Of a DNA stretch of 50,070 nt, positions 33,067-41,627 are shown piece after piece. Numbering within the stretch: position 1 is the stretch's first letter; every line of letters begins with the position of its first letter. The stretch comes from Planctomycetota bacterium (GTDB lineage: Bacteria > Planctomycetota > Planctomycetia > Pirellulales > Pirellulaceae): contig JAQBZB010000027.1 in NCBI GenBank assembly GCA_027622275.1, positions 1-50,070 of the forward strand, read 5' to 3'. The position numbers were made by a program, and so were the translations under genes. The notes under the pieces are model-generated. The model saw only the letters and a program-made list of their open reading frames with translations, did no database searches and was not told the origin of the DNA.

Positions 33067-33279
33067 ATGAGCTACGAAACCCTAAAAGAGCTTCTTGACC
33101 GACGGCCGTTTGAGCCGTTCGAGATTTGCCTCTCCAATGGCGAAAAGTACGAGGTACGCCACCCGGAAATGGCAATGCTATTGAAGTCGCGGATCATCAT
33201 CGGCGACGCAGAAAACGACCGCATGACGATCTGCGGATTGATCCACATCAACAGCATCAAAACCTTGCAATCGGCGTAG
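33067..33279 (+). CDS. conserved 70-aa planctomycete protein, function unknown
   Basis: MSYETLKELLDRRPFEPFEI is followed by CLSNGEKYEVRHPEMAMLLK and a C-terminal strand pair ending MTICGLIHINSIKTL. I recognise this as a frequent small hypothetical protein of planctomycetes, with the N-terminal R-P-F-x-P-F pattern (recollection of the family, no function known). It diverges from the ATPase gene, with only 28 nt between the two start codons, so promoters must overlap coding sequence. Confidence 0.8.
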   Translation: MSYETLKELLDRRPFEPFEICLSNGEKYEVRHPEMAMLLKSRIIIGDAENDRMTICGLIHINSIKTLQSA

Positions 33280-33521
33280 ACCCAGCACCATACCCAAGGT
33301 TTGGTTTATGGGGGACAGAAACCCTTTCCGAGATGCTCAGGGTCGGGCACTTCGTCAGCGGTCACAATTCGACCGGGCTACCCGTGCCTTTGGGTCCTTC
33401 GACACCGAACACCGGCAGGTTCCCGACCCAGTATCGCGGTACTTTCGCATACGGCCGATGTGATTTGGATAATACTACTACCACCCACAATTTAGCAACC
33501 GGCGAACGGGACAATGGCAGG

Positions 33522-34196
33522 CTATCCGTCAACTCCGCGCCCTAGCAATTTGTCCGCAGTGGAGAACTCGATGTCAGCTGCGCCATTACTATCTTGTGTT
33601 ATCTTCGCCAAGAGCGTTACGAGAACGCCGTCAGCATCTGCCAGCCGGCCACTCTCATCATCGAAGAGGAATTCTTTGCGACCGAGGTTCTCCTTACAAA
33701 ACGGGAAGCCGCCACTCTCGCAACACTTCCAAACCTCTTGACGCTTGCGTTTGCGAATGGCCAATGTCCCTGCTGCTACGGCAAGAAACACGGAAACGAA
33801 CACTCCGCGAAGCACCATGCCAATCGGAGTTTCGGGCAGTAGGACCAACGAACCGAACCATAAAAACACAATGGCGACACCGAGCGCACATCTCGCAACA
33901 ACTTTGAACCACTTCTTCTGCCAATACGGCTGTACCAGCGTGGGGGCAAAGCAAACTAAGCCGACGAGGATATGCCCAAAACAACCCACGCTCACGATTG
34001 CAATTGGATTGAACACAGCTCCGAGACAAATGATTGCCCCACCTAGGCAAAGTCCGATCGATAACGAGGTACAACCCAAACACAACGCAAGCCGACCGAT
34101 ACGGATTAAGTGATTGTCGAAGCAAGCACATTCTGGATGATGCGCAAGCGCCGAAACCTTGCAAAGTTCTTGAATTAGAGTCCGTTCGTTTCGCAA
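33522..34196 (-). CDS. membrane protein with cysteine motif (DUF2085-like)
   Basis: A 224-aa protein with an N-terminal cysteine/histidine motif HHPECACFDNHLIRIGRLAL then CLGCTS, resembling DUF2085-type membrane proteins. Four to five transmembrane helices follow (LSIGLCLGGAIICLGAVF, SVGCFGHILVGLVCFAP, VVARCALGVAIVFLWFGSLV, GVFVSVFLAVAAGTLAI). The C-terminal 60-70 residues are hydrophilic and cytoplasmic. The start is TTG. It follows the GYF_2 gene by 27 nt on the same strand, so they probably form an operon. Role unknown. Confidence 0.75.
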   Translation of the reverse strand: MRNERTLIQELCKVSALAHHPECACFDNHLIRIGRLALCLGCTSLSIGLCLGGAIICLGAVFNPIAIVSVGCFGHILVGLVCFAPTLVQPYWQKKWFKVVARCALGVAIVFLWFGSLVLLPETPIGMVLRGVFVSVFLAVAAGTLAIRKRKRQEVWKCCESGGFPFCKENLGRKEFLFDDESGRLADADGVLVTLLAKITQDSNGAADIEFSTADKLLGRGVDG

Positions 34197-34223
34197 GGTG
34201 GGTGGCTCCCGTGAACGTGACCG

Positions 34224-34856
34224 CTAAGCTGAGGTCTTAACTTCTAGCGGTTGCGAGAACACCAAGACGAACTGACGTTTAGATGTCGGACCACAACACT
34301 GTTGATAGGTGAACGTGTCGGTAAAGCTTTGCTCTAGTTCCCGGCCTTCAAAGCCCATGAAATTGCACGTCTTTTCGGCTTCCTCAGCAGAGTCGGCTAG
34401 TACAACTTTGTACTTTTTTCGATGGTCGGAAACGGCGCTCAGATAGCGTTCGCGCTCCACCGCCCTGACCGCATCGTCGCGCTGCTGTTGGGCAGTTCGC
34501 GCCGCCTCTTGTGCCGCCCTCGCCTGCTGGGCCGCCGCCTCTTGTGCTTGCTTTTGCCGCAACGCTGCTTCGCGTTTCTGTTTTGCTAGGGCCTCGCTCT
34601 CCCTCGCTGCGGCCTCTTTTAGCTTGCGCTGCCGTGTGACCGCTGCGTCGTACCGTGCGATCGCGGCACGGAAATCCAATGTCGCAAGTGTGCGCCACTG
34701 GTTGCCCGTCAAAGTTGGATGTAGGAGCAGGCTCTGTTCTTTGAGTTTCTTCTTTGCGATTAGTTCCGCAACTTGGTCCTCGGTCATAGGGCCAATGTGC
34801 TTGTCCTCGAACGCTCCTTCTTTGCGATAGTACCAGCCGTTTTCACCTGCGCTCAC
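34224..34856 (-). CDS. GYF_2-domain coiled-coil protein
   Basis: I choose the GTG start at 34856 because AAGGGG lies 7 nt upstream and the product begins directly with the domain: MSAGENGWYYRKEGAFEDKH (first codon GTG), IGPMTEDQVAELIAKKKLKE. This is the GYF_2 (DUF4339) pattern W-Y-Y...G-P-x-x-x-x-x-L. A long alanine- and arginine-rich coiled coil follows (residues about 85-155), then a C-terminal domain with TCNFMGFEGRELEQSFTDTF. Total 210 aa. GYF_2 proteins are usually adaptors, often tied to membrane proteins; the next gene encodes one. Confidence 0.78.
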   Translation of the reverse strand: MSAGENGWYYRKEGAFEDKHIGPMTEDQVAELIAKKKLKEQSLLLHPTLTGNQWRTLATLDFRAAIARYDAAVTRQRKLKEAAARESEALAKQKREAALRQKQAQEAAAQQARAAQEAARTAQQQRDDAVRAVERERYLSAVSDHRKKYKVVLADSAEEAEKTCNFMGFEGRELEQSFTDTFTYQQCCGPTSKRQFVLVFSQPLEVKTSA

Positions 34857-35021
34857 GTCCGCACCCCTTCCCGTGTATGACCAGCAGCAAAAAGCTCCTA
34901 ATGCAGAATCTAACGAACTCAGGGGGCGGATTCCACAAGAAACTCGGCCAGTTGGCGGCATTCGTCGACCGTCAGCCGGTCCCGCAGATCGGCGGCGATT
35001 TGCTCCAAATCGTCGCCAACC

Positions 35022-35037
35022 GCACCCCCTGTTGCGC
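35022..35037 (+). repeat. subterminal direct repeat of element 2, right copy
   Basis: GCACCCCCTGTTGCGC, identical to the copies at 30410 and 30445, 45 nt inside att core 3. Confidence 0.72.
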
Positions 35038-35082
35038 CCCACTTTTCCAAAAGTGCGGTTTTTCCTTGGGAATCTGCTGATA

Positions 35083-35107
35083 GTTCAGACCCTGTTGGCG
35101 TCACTAT
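35083..35107. repeat. att core 3 (right end of element 2, degenerate)
   Basis: 19 of 25 bases match att core 2, and the block GTTGGCGTCACT is perfectly kept. The minus-strand frame again reads VTPTG, followed by a short open frame to 34919 with DLEQIAADLRDRLTVDECRQ, comparable to the tail that follows VTPTG in the other integrase. Confidence 0.75.
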
Positions 35108-35373
35108 CAACTTCCCTCCTCGTGCTGGGTCGCGTCAATGGTGGCTCCCTGGCGGATTTTGTGGAAGGGAAGCTTGTGGGGGCCTTATTTCTCGCGTTGA
35201 CCGTATGACGCGCCTTCTTGTAGGATTCGCCGCCTTTTCTTGCGCCGTCTCCTTTTTCCCATCCCCACCAGTGTTGGATTCTGATGTTTCAGTGGCCTCG
35301 GTATCTCGTTCGTCACCGCTGTACGCCGTCGCGCCGTTCGCTGGCGAGAGCCCCACGCCGAAGTTTGCTGAGC

Positions 35374-36219
35374 ATGTTCCAGCTTTGCGCCTTCGCTGGG
35401 CTAGCGGCAGTTACGGGCTGCTCGACTTGGTCCACGGCAACGGTTACCGAGTTGCCGCTTCCCAGGATGGCGCCCGACAGTGTTCTCTTGGAGGCAGCGT
35501 TCGTGCGCGTGCCGCCCGAGCAACCACTCGACATTTTGTGGCACCAGATCGACGAGCAACATCTCGATGCCGAAACGCGCCGCAACTTGAACGCCAACGG
35601 AATCCGTTGTGGTGTGATGGGAAGTCAATTGCCCAACGAGCTGCGAGAACTTATGGGATCTGCGGGAAGCGATCAACCTGCGACGGCGGGCGAATCGTTG
35701 CTCACGGACGGCGTCACGTCGCTTTACCGAAAGTTGCAGAATCGTTCGGGAGAGCGCTCTGATTTAATCGTTGTTCCGGCGATTTCCGAGCGCCAAGTTG
35801 TTGTGTTCAGCGAAGAAGATCGCATTCGTGCCGAAACGTTCGACCGGGGCCAAGCCTTGTGCGCTGTCCGCAGCTACCCTTCGGGAGACGGCACGGTTCG
35901 TGTCGAACTGGTCCCCGAGATCCGGCACGGAGACCTCAAGCCACAGTGGGTTCCAGGCAACGGGACCATTCTTCGCGACGTCGGGCGCGAGACGCGAGCG
36001 TTCGATCAGCTTCGCGTGGCTGCCGTACTTTCGCCGGGGCAGACGCTACTGGTCACCGGCACGGACGAAGCCAGGGGGCTGGGCGGACTTTTGTTTGCGC
36101 GGGGCTCGGGCGAATCCTCGGAGCGGCTTATTCTCCTGCTGCGGCTTGCGCAAACTCAGTACGATGACTTATTTGCACCTGAGCAAGCCGTGGAACCACT
36201 CGCCACGCCGTTCGATTGA
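35374..36219 (+). CDS. lipoprotein of unknown function
   Basis: With the start at 35374 the 281-aa product begins MFQLCAFAGLAAVTGCST, a short signal peptide with a lipobox (AVTGC). The upstream part of the open frame is basic and unlikely to be translated. The mature protein has a VLLEAAFVRVPPEQPLD block, then strand-rich regions (LIVVPAISERQVVVFSEED, VRVELVPEIRHGD) ending with LIPLRLAQTQYDD-like LLLRLAQTQYDDLF. It resembles secreted planctomycete proteins involved in envelope structure or secretin-like modules (weak). First core gene after the mobile elements. Confidence 0.8.
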   Translation: MFQLCAFAGLAAVTGCSTWSTATVTELPLPRMAPDSVLLEAAFVRVPPEQPLDILWHQIDEQHLDAETRRNLNANGIRCGVMGSQLPNELRELMGSAGSDQPATAGESLLTDGVTSLYRKLQNRSGERSDLIVVPAISERQVVVFSEEDRIRAETFDRGQALCAVRSYPSGDGTVRVELVPEIRHGDLKPQWVPGNGTILRDVGRETRAFDQLRVAAVLSPGQTLLVTGTDEARGLGGLLFARGSGESSERLILLLRLAQTQYDDLFAPEQAVEPLATPFD

Positions 36220-36307
36220 TCCCGTCGCCGCGCTGGAACGGGGCATTGCGGGGATCAGGCCCTTCCCAATAATCAAGGGCTTCCCTTGAACTAAGAGGAG
36301 CATCGTT

Positions 36308-37312
36308 ATGGCTTTAATCCCGCTGCGCACGTTATTAGATCACGCCGCCGAAAATAATTACGGCGTGGCCGCCTTCAACGTCAACAACATGGAACAAATT
36401 CAGTCGATCATGGAGGCCGCCGACGAGACCGAATCGCCAGTGATCATCCAGGCGTCGCGGGGAGCCCGGTCCTACTCGCAAGACAACTACCTGCGTCACT
36501 TGATGCTGGCGGCAGCGGAACTCTATCCGCACATTCCGATCGTGATGCATCAAGATCACGGTAACAGCGTCGCGACTTGTTTGAGCGCGATCGAGAATGG
36601 CTTCACCTCCGTCATGATGGACGGTTCGTTGCAGGAAGACGGCAAGACACCTGCTGACTACGACTACAACGTGAAAGTCACTGCCGAAGTCGTCCAACTT
36701 GCCCACGCCCGGAATGTCTCCGTCGAAGGCGAACTCGGCTGTCTCGGCTCGCTCGAAACAGGCGAAGGCGAGCAGGAAGATGGTCACGGTGCTCAAGGGA
36801 CGTTGACACACGATCAATTACTGACCGATCCTGACGAAGCCGAGCGATTTGTCGCGGACACAGGCTGTGATGCCTTGGCGGTGGCGATAGGCACCAGCCA
36901 CGGTGCTTACAAGTTCACACGCCAACCAACCGGCGAGACGTTGGCCATGGATCGCATCATCGAGATTCACAAGCGGCTCCCCAATTGCCATCTCGTGATG
37001 CACGGCAGTTCTTCGGTTCCGCAATCGCTTCAAGACATCATTAACAAGTACGGCGGCAACATTCGCCAGACTTGGGGTGTGCCCGTCGAAGAGATTCAAC
37101 TTGGCATCCAACACGGTGTGAGGAAGATCAACGTCGACACCGACAACCGGCTGGCCATTACTGGCGCGATTCGCAAAGTCCTTGCCGAAAGTCCCGAGAA
37201 GTTCGATCCCCGCGACTACCTCAAGCCCGCGCGCGAAGCAATGAAGCAGGTCTGCATCGACCGCATGACCGCCTTCGGGCAGGCGGGGAATGCTCGAAGA
37301 GTACCGCAGTAG
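36308..37312 (+). CDS. fba: fructose-bisphosphate aldolase, class II
   Basis: The 334-aa protein has class II aldolase zinc ligands in [10 protein letters not shown], in [10 protein letters not shown] and in [11 protein letters not shown]. The glutamate-bearing [15 protein letters not shown] loop and the phosphate-binding [11 protein letters not shown] are also present. The C-terminal pattern [22 protein letters not shown] is typical of the Calvin-cycle/class IIB type. It cleaves or forms fructose-1,6-bisphosphate in glycolysis and gluconeogenesis, in the cytoplasm. A good ribosome-binding site (AAGAGGAG) precedes the ATG. Monocistronic by spacing. Confidence 0.97.
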   Translation: MALIPLRTLLDHAAENNYGVAAFNVNNMEQIQSIMEAADETESPVIIQASRGARSYSQDNYLRHLMLAAAELYPHIPIVMHQDHGNSVATCLSAIENGFTSVMMDGSLQEDGKTPADYDYNVKVTAEVVQLAHARNVSVEGELGCLGSLETGEGEQEDGHGAQGTLTHDQLLTDPDEAERFVADTGCDALAVAIGTSHGAYKFTRQPTGETLAMDRIIEIHKRLPNCHLVMHGSSSVPQSLQDIINKYGGNIRQTWGVPVEEIQLGIQHGVRKINVDTDNRLAITGAIRKVLAESPEKFDPRDYLKPAREAMKQVCIDRMTAFGQAGNARRVPQ

Positions 37313-37624
37313 GGTCCCAGAATTTGAACATTGCGTCAGATTCTGCATGATGACTCGCGTTTGACCGCTAGGGAATAACTGCTTGGACCTGTTGAGATAG
37401 TCGACGCGCCGGCGATGGTGTAAGATGCCTTTGGCCAGGGACGACGTACGGAGTTGCCGCGCGGGAGGAAGTTGCTAGTTGCGGTCTGTCGTCGGGGCTT
37501 CTAAATTGGGGGAGTTCCCCCAACGCGTTTGAATCAATGTCAGTCTCGCAGTTCGCACGTCGGCCTGTCGCGCCTACCTGCCCTCCCGCGAGCCAATTCT
37601 CTTTGGAACCAGAAGGAGATAATT
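37313..37624. other. 312-nt intergenic region with a GC hairpin
   Basis: No gene is seen. A short inverted repeat TTGGGGGA/TCCCCCAA lies at 37506-37523. It lacks a T-run and may be regulatory for the downstream secreted protein. The ribosome-binding site AAGGAG of that gene ends the region. Confidence 0.4.
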
Positions 37625-38149
37625 ATGTTGCGTCATCTGAAACGAAGTCGCTGGACGTTGCCGCTCTGTGGCTTGGTGCTCGGTGCGATGCTGGGAGCGG
37701 TTGTCGTTGCCCAATTCACCACCACGCCACTGCACGCGGCGGCCACGCACGGCGGGACGACAATGGCGATCGCCACCGGCCCGATCCAAGACGGAGTCGA
37801 AGGGTTCTTCGTCCTCGATTTCATCACCGGGGAATTGACCTGTTCCGTCTTGAATCCACGCTCAGGTCAAATGGGCGGCGCTTATCGAGCCAATGTCGTC
37901 GCCGATCTGGGCGTCGAACAAGGCAAGCAGCCGCAGTATTTGTTAGTCACCGGTGCCGCTAATTTTCGGACACAGGGTGGCAACTTGGTACCGGCAGAAA
38001 GCGTCGTCTACGTCGCCGATGCTAACACCGGGCGTTACGTGGCGTACTGGTTGCCCTGGAATAAGCTCGCCGCGCAGCAAAACTTCCCTCAGGCTAACCC
38101 GATGCAAGTCTTGGGAGTCGGATCGGCACGTAACATTCAAGTTGAGTAG
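37625..38149 (+). CDS. secreted or membrane-anchored protein, planctomycete type
   Basis: The start at 37625 has a strong AAGGAG site 6-8 nt upstream and gives 174 aa. [20 protein letters not shown] and [11 protein letters not shown] form a signal peptide or anchor. The mature part, [40 protein letters not shown] and [17 protein letters not shown], is beta-rich and has no enzyme motif. Proteins of this kind are common in planctomycetes (recollection) but lack a known role. It lies 23 nt upstream of thiS. Confidence 0.82.
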   Translation: MLRHLKRSRWTLPLCGLVLGAMLGAVVVAQFTTTPLHAAATHGGTTMAIATGPIQDGVEGFFVLDFITGELTCSVLNPRSGQMGGAYRANVVADLGVEQGKQPQYLLVTGAANFRTQGGNLVPAESVVYVADANTGRYVAYWLPWNKLAAQQNFPQANPMQVLGVGSARNIQVE

Positions 38150-38172
38150 TGCCGAGCGATCGCAACCGAACC

Positions 38173-38373
38173 ATGAACATTCTGTTTAACGGCGAGTCCC
38201 GCGCGGTTCGCGACGAGATCACGATCGCGGAGCTGTTGGAAGAGCTGACACTTGATCCGCGCCGAGTTGCGGTGGAAGTGAATCTCGAACTGGCCCCGCG
38301 AGATCGTCATGGCGAGACGGCACTGAGCGAAGGCGACCGGTTGGAAGTTGTGACGCTGGTCGGAGGAGGTTAG
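38173..38373 (+). CDS. thiS: sulfur carrier protein ThiS
   Basis: The 66-aa product begins [20 protein letters not shown] and ends VVTLVGGG, the C-terminal Gly-Gly needed for adenylation and thiocarboxylate formation. The beta-grasp fold is normal. It supplies sulfur to ThiG for thiamine thiazole synthesis. The ATG at 38173 is preferred over an upstream GTG that overlaps the previous stop. thiG starts 7 nt downstream. Confidence 0.95.
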   Translation: MNILFNGESRAVRDEITIAELLEELTLDPRRVAVEVNLELAPRDRHGETALSEGDRLEVVTLVGGG

Positions 38374-38380
38374 GACAATC

Positions 38381-39241
38381 GTGGCAACGGACGCCCAAAC
38401 GGGCTCGCCTGAAACAGCCGCAGCAGCGGACACGTTCTGGCTAGGGAAACATGTCTTTAAGAACCGACTGATCGTCGGTACCGGTAAGTACGAGACCTTC
38501 GATTTGATGCGCGAGGCGCTCGACGTCTCGGGGACCGAGTGCATCACGGTGGCGGTTCGCCGCGAGCGGCTGTACGACGGTGACGGGAAGAATATTCTGG
38601 ACTACGTCGATCTGGAGCGTTACACGCTGCTGCCGAATACCGCCGGCTGCTACAACGCCAAAGACGCCGTTCGCACGGCGCGACTGGGACGAGAGATTCT
38701 TCGTGGACTCGATAATCCTGGTGCCGATTGGGTCAAGCTCGAAGTGTTGGGCGACAGCAAAACGCTGCTGCCCGATCCGCTGGGAACGCTCGAAGCAACC
38801 GAGCAGTTGGTGGCCGAAGGTTTTCAAGTTCTCTGTTACACGAACGACGATCCCGTTACCGCTCAGCGACTGAAGCGAGCGGGAGCGACGGCCGTGATGC
38901 CTGCCGGCAGTCCCATCGGCTCGGGCCAAGGCGTGCTGAACCCCAACAACATCCGCATTTGCCTGGAATACCTCAAAGCGGACGATCCCGATTATCCGGT
39001 GATCATCGACGCCGGCGTCGGCACGGCGAGCGACATCACGTTTGCGATGGAGTTGGGCGTCGATGGCATCTTGTTGAACACGGGCATCGCTCATGCCCGC
39101 GATCCAGTCAAGATGGCCCGGGCCATGAACGCCGCGTGTGAAGCTGGCCGGTTGGCTTATCTGGCTGGTCGAATTCCAAAGCGGCTGTACGCCACTGCCA
39201 GCAGCCCAGAGGACGGTGTCATCTCCAGTCGCCCGTGGTAG
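38381..39241 (+). CDS. thiG: thiazole synthase ThiG
   Basis: A 286-aa TIM-barrel enzyme with start GTG at 38381, 7 nt after thiS. Signatures: [14 protein letters not shown] (Schiff-base lysine region), [40 protein letters not shown] and [12 protein letters not shown]. The C-terminal [20 protein letters not shown] is also typical. It forms the thiazole phosphate moiety of thiamine from DXP, dehydroglycine and ThiS-thiocarboxylate. The N-terminus carries about 15 extra residues. The insertion sequence begins only 17 nt after its stop, so any downstream gene of the operon is separated. Confidence 0.97.
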   Translation: MATDAQTGSPETAAAADTFWLGKHVFKNRLIVGTGKYETFDLMREALDVSGTECITVAVRRERLYDGDGKNILDYVDLERYTLLPNTAGCYNAKDAVRTARLGREILRGLDNPGADWVKLEVLGDSKTLLPDPLGTLEATEQLVAEGFQVLCYTNDDPVTAQRLKRAGATAVMPAGSPIGSGQGVLNPNNIRICLEYLKADDPDYPVIIDAGVGTASDITFAMELGVDGILLNTGIAHARDPVKMARAMNAACEAGRLAYLAGRIPKRLYATASSPEDGVISSRPW

Positions 39242-39258
39242 GTGTTGGCCGAACCGAA

Positions 39259-39290
39259 GGCAGCGATTTTCAGAGCCCTATTTATTGGAC
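39259..39290 (+). repeat. IS left terminal inverted repeat
   Basis: Starts GGCAGCGATTTTCA and ends TTGGAC. The inverse complement of 41316-41347 matches at 26 of 32 positions. Confidence 0.82.
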
Positions 39291-39309
39291 GCTATCATGC
39301 AACGTGCTG

Positions 39310-40701
39310 TCACTTAAATCGAAAGTCAAGTTTGAAGTCATACAGCCACGGAATTCGTGGATCGATACCCTCCGCTTCGAGGCGGCTGGGAAGGCCTTCG
39401 TAGTGGTTCCGCAGTCGATCTGCTTCCGGGGCATTGTAGTACGTCACCTCGATCGTTTCTTCCCGCACGCGGATGTCCCCCTCGATTCCACGGAACAATC
39501 CTTCGGCCAGATGCGACGAATCCCAACTCGAATACGGTTCACCAATCCGACTGCGAAATTGACTGATCGCGGCTTGGGCCAGCAGCGCCATCGTCATCTG
39601 CCCATAGCGGATGTTCAAATTCTGCGTCCCCGCCCGCTGCCAACCCAGCGCCTGATCCGTGTTGAAAAACTCTTCCACATGCCATCGCTTCGGAAACTCG
39701 TTGCACAGCATCTGCACTACGTCCCGGTTCGTCGTCGAAACAAAACCCTTGTACCAGATGTCGTCCGATCGTTCGCCAAAGCGTTGCACCAATTGCCAAA
39801 ACGGGCCGCCCTCGCTGCGCTGCGGTTGGTAGGGGCGCGTCAACGTCGCGTAGCCCGCCCAGTGCCGGGTAAACTCCGCCTCCGACAAATCACTCAACTT
39901 CTTCCCGCCCATCGGCACCAACAGATCGAACTTCGTCTGACCCTGCAAATGGTCCAGCAACTTCACGCTGAAATGTTCCGCGTCGGCCAGCACCAGCGAC
40001 TGGCCGGCTTGCGGATCGAGAATCTCGGCCGCCAGTCCCAACAGTTCCATGCTGGCGGTCGTCACCGAACGGGCCGAAGTCGCCATCGTGAAGCAGACCG
40101 GCTGATGCGTGTCGCTGTCGAGCACGAAAAAGGTCGGCGAAACTTTCCTCGGACGCAGGCGTTGGTGATCGCGAAACCGCCGCATTTGCCGCTTGCTGTA
40201 GCTCCGCAAGCGATGCGGATCGATCGCCAAAACACGCCCTGCGAAGTGTCCCAACGTCCGCCGCAACTTGCCCAACGCCACTTGCAGCCGCTGCGTCTTT
40301 TCCACCCTGCGCTGGTTCAGCAGATGATGAATGGCCGAATCGGTCGCCAGCCATGGCAGTCCGTTGACCAGTTCGAATCCGTTTTGACTGAGAGCCCGTT
40401 TTTCGCGCACGCCGGTGGTACAAAGAGCGGCTTCGTGGACCAGTTGCATGGCCAGTCGCGGTTCGGATCGTGCGGTCGGTTGATCGGTCCAACCGCACAA
40501 CAAATCCCAGCTTCCCAGCCGCAAGTGTTCGGGGATCAGCAACCACAGCCCGACCAAGTTGCCGGACACCTTGTCGGCCAGCAGTTGTCGCACGCCGCGT
40601 TCGAGACTTCGCGCGTCGGCCGGTTCGGCCTGGATACGGGTGGTGGTGCGTTGTGTTTCAACCGGCGGCAACGGCGGGGGTCGTTGAAACAGTTTTTTTT
40701 T
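39310..40701 (-). CDS. IS transposase, frame B (catalytic DDE part)
   Basis: 463 codons following the A9 run, without an own good start. The candidate DDE residues are Asp in RVLAIDPHRL, Asp in SLVLADAEHFS and Glu in KRWHVEEFFNTDQALGW. The C-terminus (RIPWLYDFKLDFRFK) is strand-rich. It must be fused to frame A by transcriptional slippage on A9 (one fewer or two more A) or by +1 ribosomal shift. The combined protein would be about 600 aa. Confidence 0.85.
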   Translation of the reverse strand, partial: KKKLFQRPPPLPPVETQRTTTRIQAEPADARSLERGVRQLLADKVSGNLVGLWLLIPEHLRLGSWDLLCGWTDQPTARSEPRLAMQLVHEAALCTTGVREKRALSQNGFELVNGLPWLATDSAIHHLLNQRRVEKTQRLQVALGKLRRTLGHFAGRVLAIDPHRLRSYSKRQMRRFRDHQRLRPRKVSPTFFVLDSDTHQPVCFTMATSARSVTTASMELLGLAAEILDPQAGQSLVLADAEHFSVKLLDHLQGQTKFDLLVPMGGKKLSDLSEAEFTRHWAGYATLTRPYQPQRSEGGPFWQLVQRFGERSDDIWYKGFVSTTNRDVVQMLCNEFPKRWHVEEFFNTDQALGWQRAGTQNLNIRYGQMTMALLAQAAISQFRSRIGEPYSSWDSSHLAEGLFRGIEGDIRVREETIEVTYYNAPEADRLRNHYEGLPSRLEAEGIDPRIPWLYDFKLDFRFK

Positions 40702-41098
40702 GGAGCGCGTAGTCCTGGATAATCCTCTGCACACTGCGAACGCTGATCGCGGCTCCGCACTGGACGAGTTTTTGAGCGATGACTTCCGCCGAGGCATCGG
40801 GATCGAGGAAGCGATGCCGAATGACCTGGCGGACGATTTCGTCGGTCCTCCGGTAATTGGTTTTGGGTCCGGTTTTTTGCGGGAGCAGGGCGTCGGATCC
40901 GCCTTGTTGAAATTGTTGTCGCAGTTGAAAATACCGTGTGCGGCTAAGGCCGAATTTTTCGGCTGCGACTTTGGGTCCGAGGTCGCATTCGCCTTCCAAC
41001 AACATGGCAAAACGTTGGATAACTTGATCGTTTTGCGGGACCGGCAACGAGCCGGCTTGGCCAACAAAGGCACAGCTTTGGAGATCGAATTGGGGCAT
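40658..41098 (-). CDS. IS transposase, frame A (HTH part)
   Basis: The start at 41098 is preceded by GGGAGGACC. It encodes 146 aa with a helix-turn-helix (GPKVAAEKFGLSRTRYFQLR) and a second DNA-binding part (DASAEVIAQKLVQCGAAISV, RSVQRIIQDYALQ). The frame crosses an A9 run (40693-40701) and stops shortly after. The catalytic part lies in the +1 frame, so full transposase needs slippage or frameshifting at A9. Alone, frame A could act as a repressor, as in other IS elements. Confidence 0.85.
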   Translation of the reverse strand: MPQFDLQSCAFVGQAGSLPVPQNDQVIQRFAMLLEGECDLGPKVAAEKFGLSRTRYFQLRQQFQQGGSDALLPQKTGPKTNYRRTDEIVRQVIRHRFLDPDASAEVIAQKLVQCGAAISVRSVQRIIQDYALQKKTVSTTPAVAAG

Positions 41099-41315
41099 GT
41101 CTGGTCCTCCCTGACAAGATGGTTTGCAAGAGGCCAAACGGTATCGCGCACCGCCAAACTGCGCCAATACAAATATGGCGTTCTGAAAATCAAACTGAGA
41201 AGTATGGATAACTTAGGAAAAGAAAAAGCTGAATTTTCAATGCCATTACCGCCATATTTTATTGGTCTCAATGTGGCGGTTACCCTAACCCTCTAATGGC
41301 GGGAAAAATCAGAGA

Positions 41316-41347
41316 GTCCAAGCAATACCTCTTTGAAAATCGCTGCC
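41316..41347 (-). repeat. IS right terminal inverted repeat
   Basis: Reads GGCAGCGATTTTCA ... TTGGAC on the minus strand, matching the left end. Confidence 0.82.
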
Positions 41348-41627
41348 GGCGGGGCCTTCAGTCTGTTGTTTACTTGGTTCCGGTGGCTCACGCCACCGGC
41401 AGGGGTTGTATCGCAGGTTCACCATGTTACGACGCGTTCGCGGCTCGCCGCGAGGGGGATTTCGGGAGGGTCGCGATACCGTTTGTAGGTCGGACGCCTC
41501 GTCCGACCAGGAAACCCTTTTGAAACATCGGACGGACGAGGCGTCCATCCGACGGATTCTTCAAACGGTATCACTACCTTCGGGAGGACCGGGTCTGGAA
41601 CACGCGGGAATTCGTTACACTTCCAGC
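41348..41627. other. intergenic patch with palindromic repeats
   Basis: Contains a short palindrome CGGTGGCTCACGCCACCG near 41382-41399 and a long inverted repeat at 41475-41572 (listed separately). No gene seen. Confidence 0.5.
41475..41572. repeat. 98-bp imperfect inverted repeat (MITE/REP-like)
   Basis: The outer arms GATACCGTTTG and CAAACGGTATC pair, and the inner arms CGGACGCCTCGTCCG and CGGACGAGGCGTCC pair again. The inner block is itself nearly palindromic. No open frame inside. It resembles a small mobile palindromic repeat or hairpin, lying just before the CPXCG gene. Confidence 0.75.

Larger units (their letters stand above)
30309..35107. mobile_element. integrated element 2, tandem to element 1
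   Basis: About 4.8 kb between att core 2 and the degenerate att core 3. It contains an integrase, a winged-helix protein, a DnaB-like ATPase, a short conserved protein, a membrane protein and a GYF_2 protein. A 16-bp sequence (GCACCCCCTGTTGCGC) occurs twice near the left end and once near the right end, all in the same orientation. It probably entered the tRNA before element 1 and was pushed outward. It may now be immobile because its integrase frame is broken. Confidence 0.75.
39259..41347 (-). mobile_element. insertion sequence, 2.09 kb, two-frame DDE transposase
   Basis: Terminal inverted repeats of 32 bp (39259-39290 and 41316-41347, 26 of 32 matching, starting GGCAGCGATTTTCA) enclose a transposase encoded in two overlapping frames. 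No target duplication is visible next to the repeats, so either the insertion is old or the true ends are slightly different. Both coding frames are uninterrupted, so it may be active. I cannot assign the family with certainty; an ISNCY- or IS1634-like group is possible. Confidence 0.85.

Noticed and set aside
39242-39258. Target-site duplication of the insertion sequence
   Set aside because: Flanks outside the inverted repeats (ending CCGAA on the left, starting GGCGG on the right) do not match, so no duplication is claimed.
39235-40722. 495-codon plus-strand open frame after thiG
   Set aside because: Antisense to the catalytic frame of the IS transposase, with no domain character.
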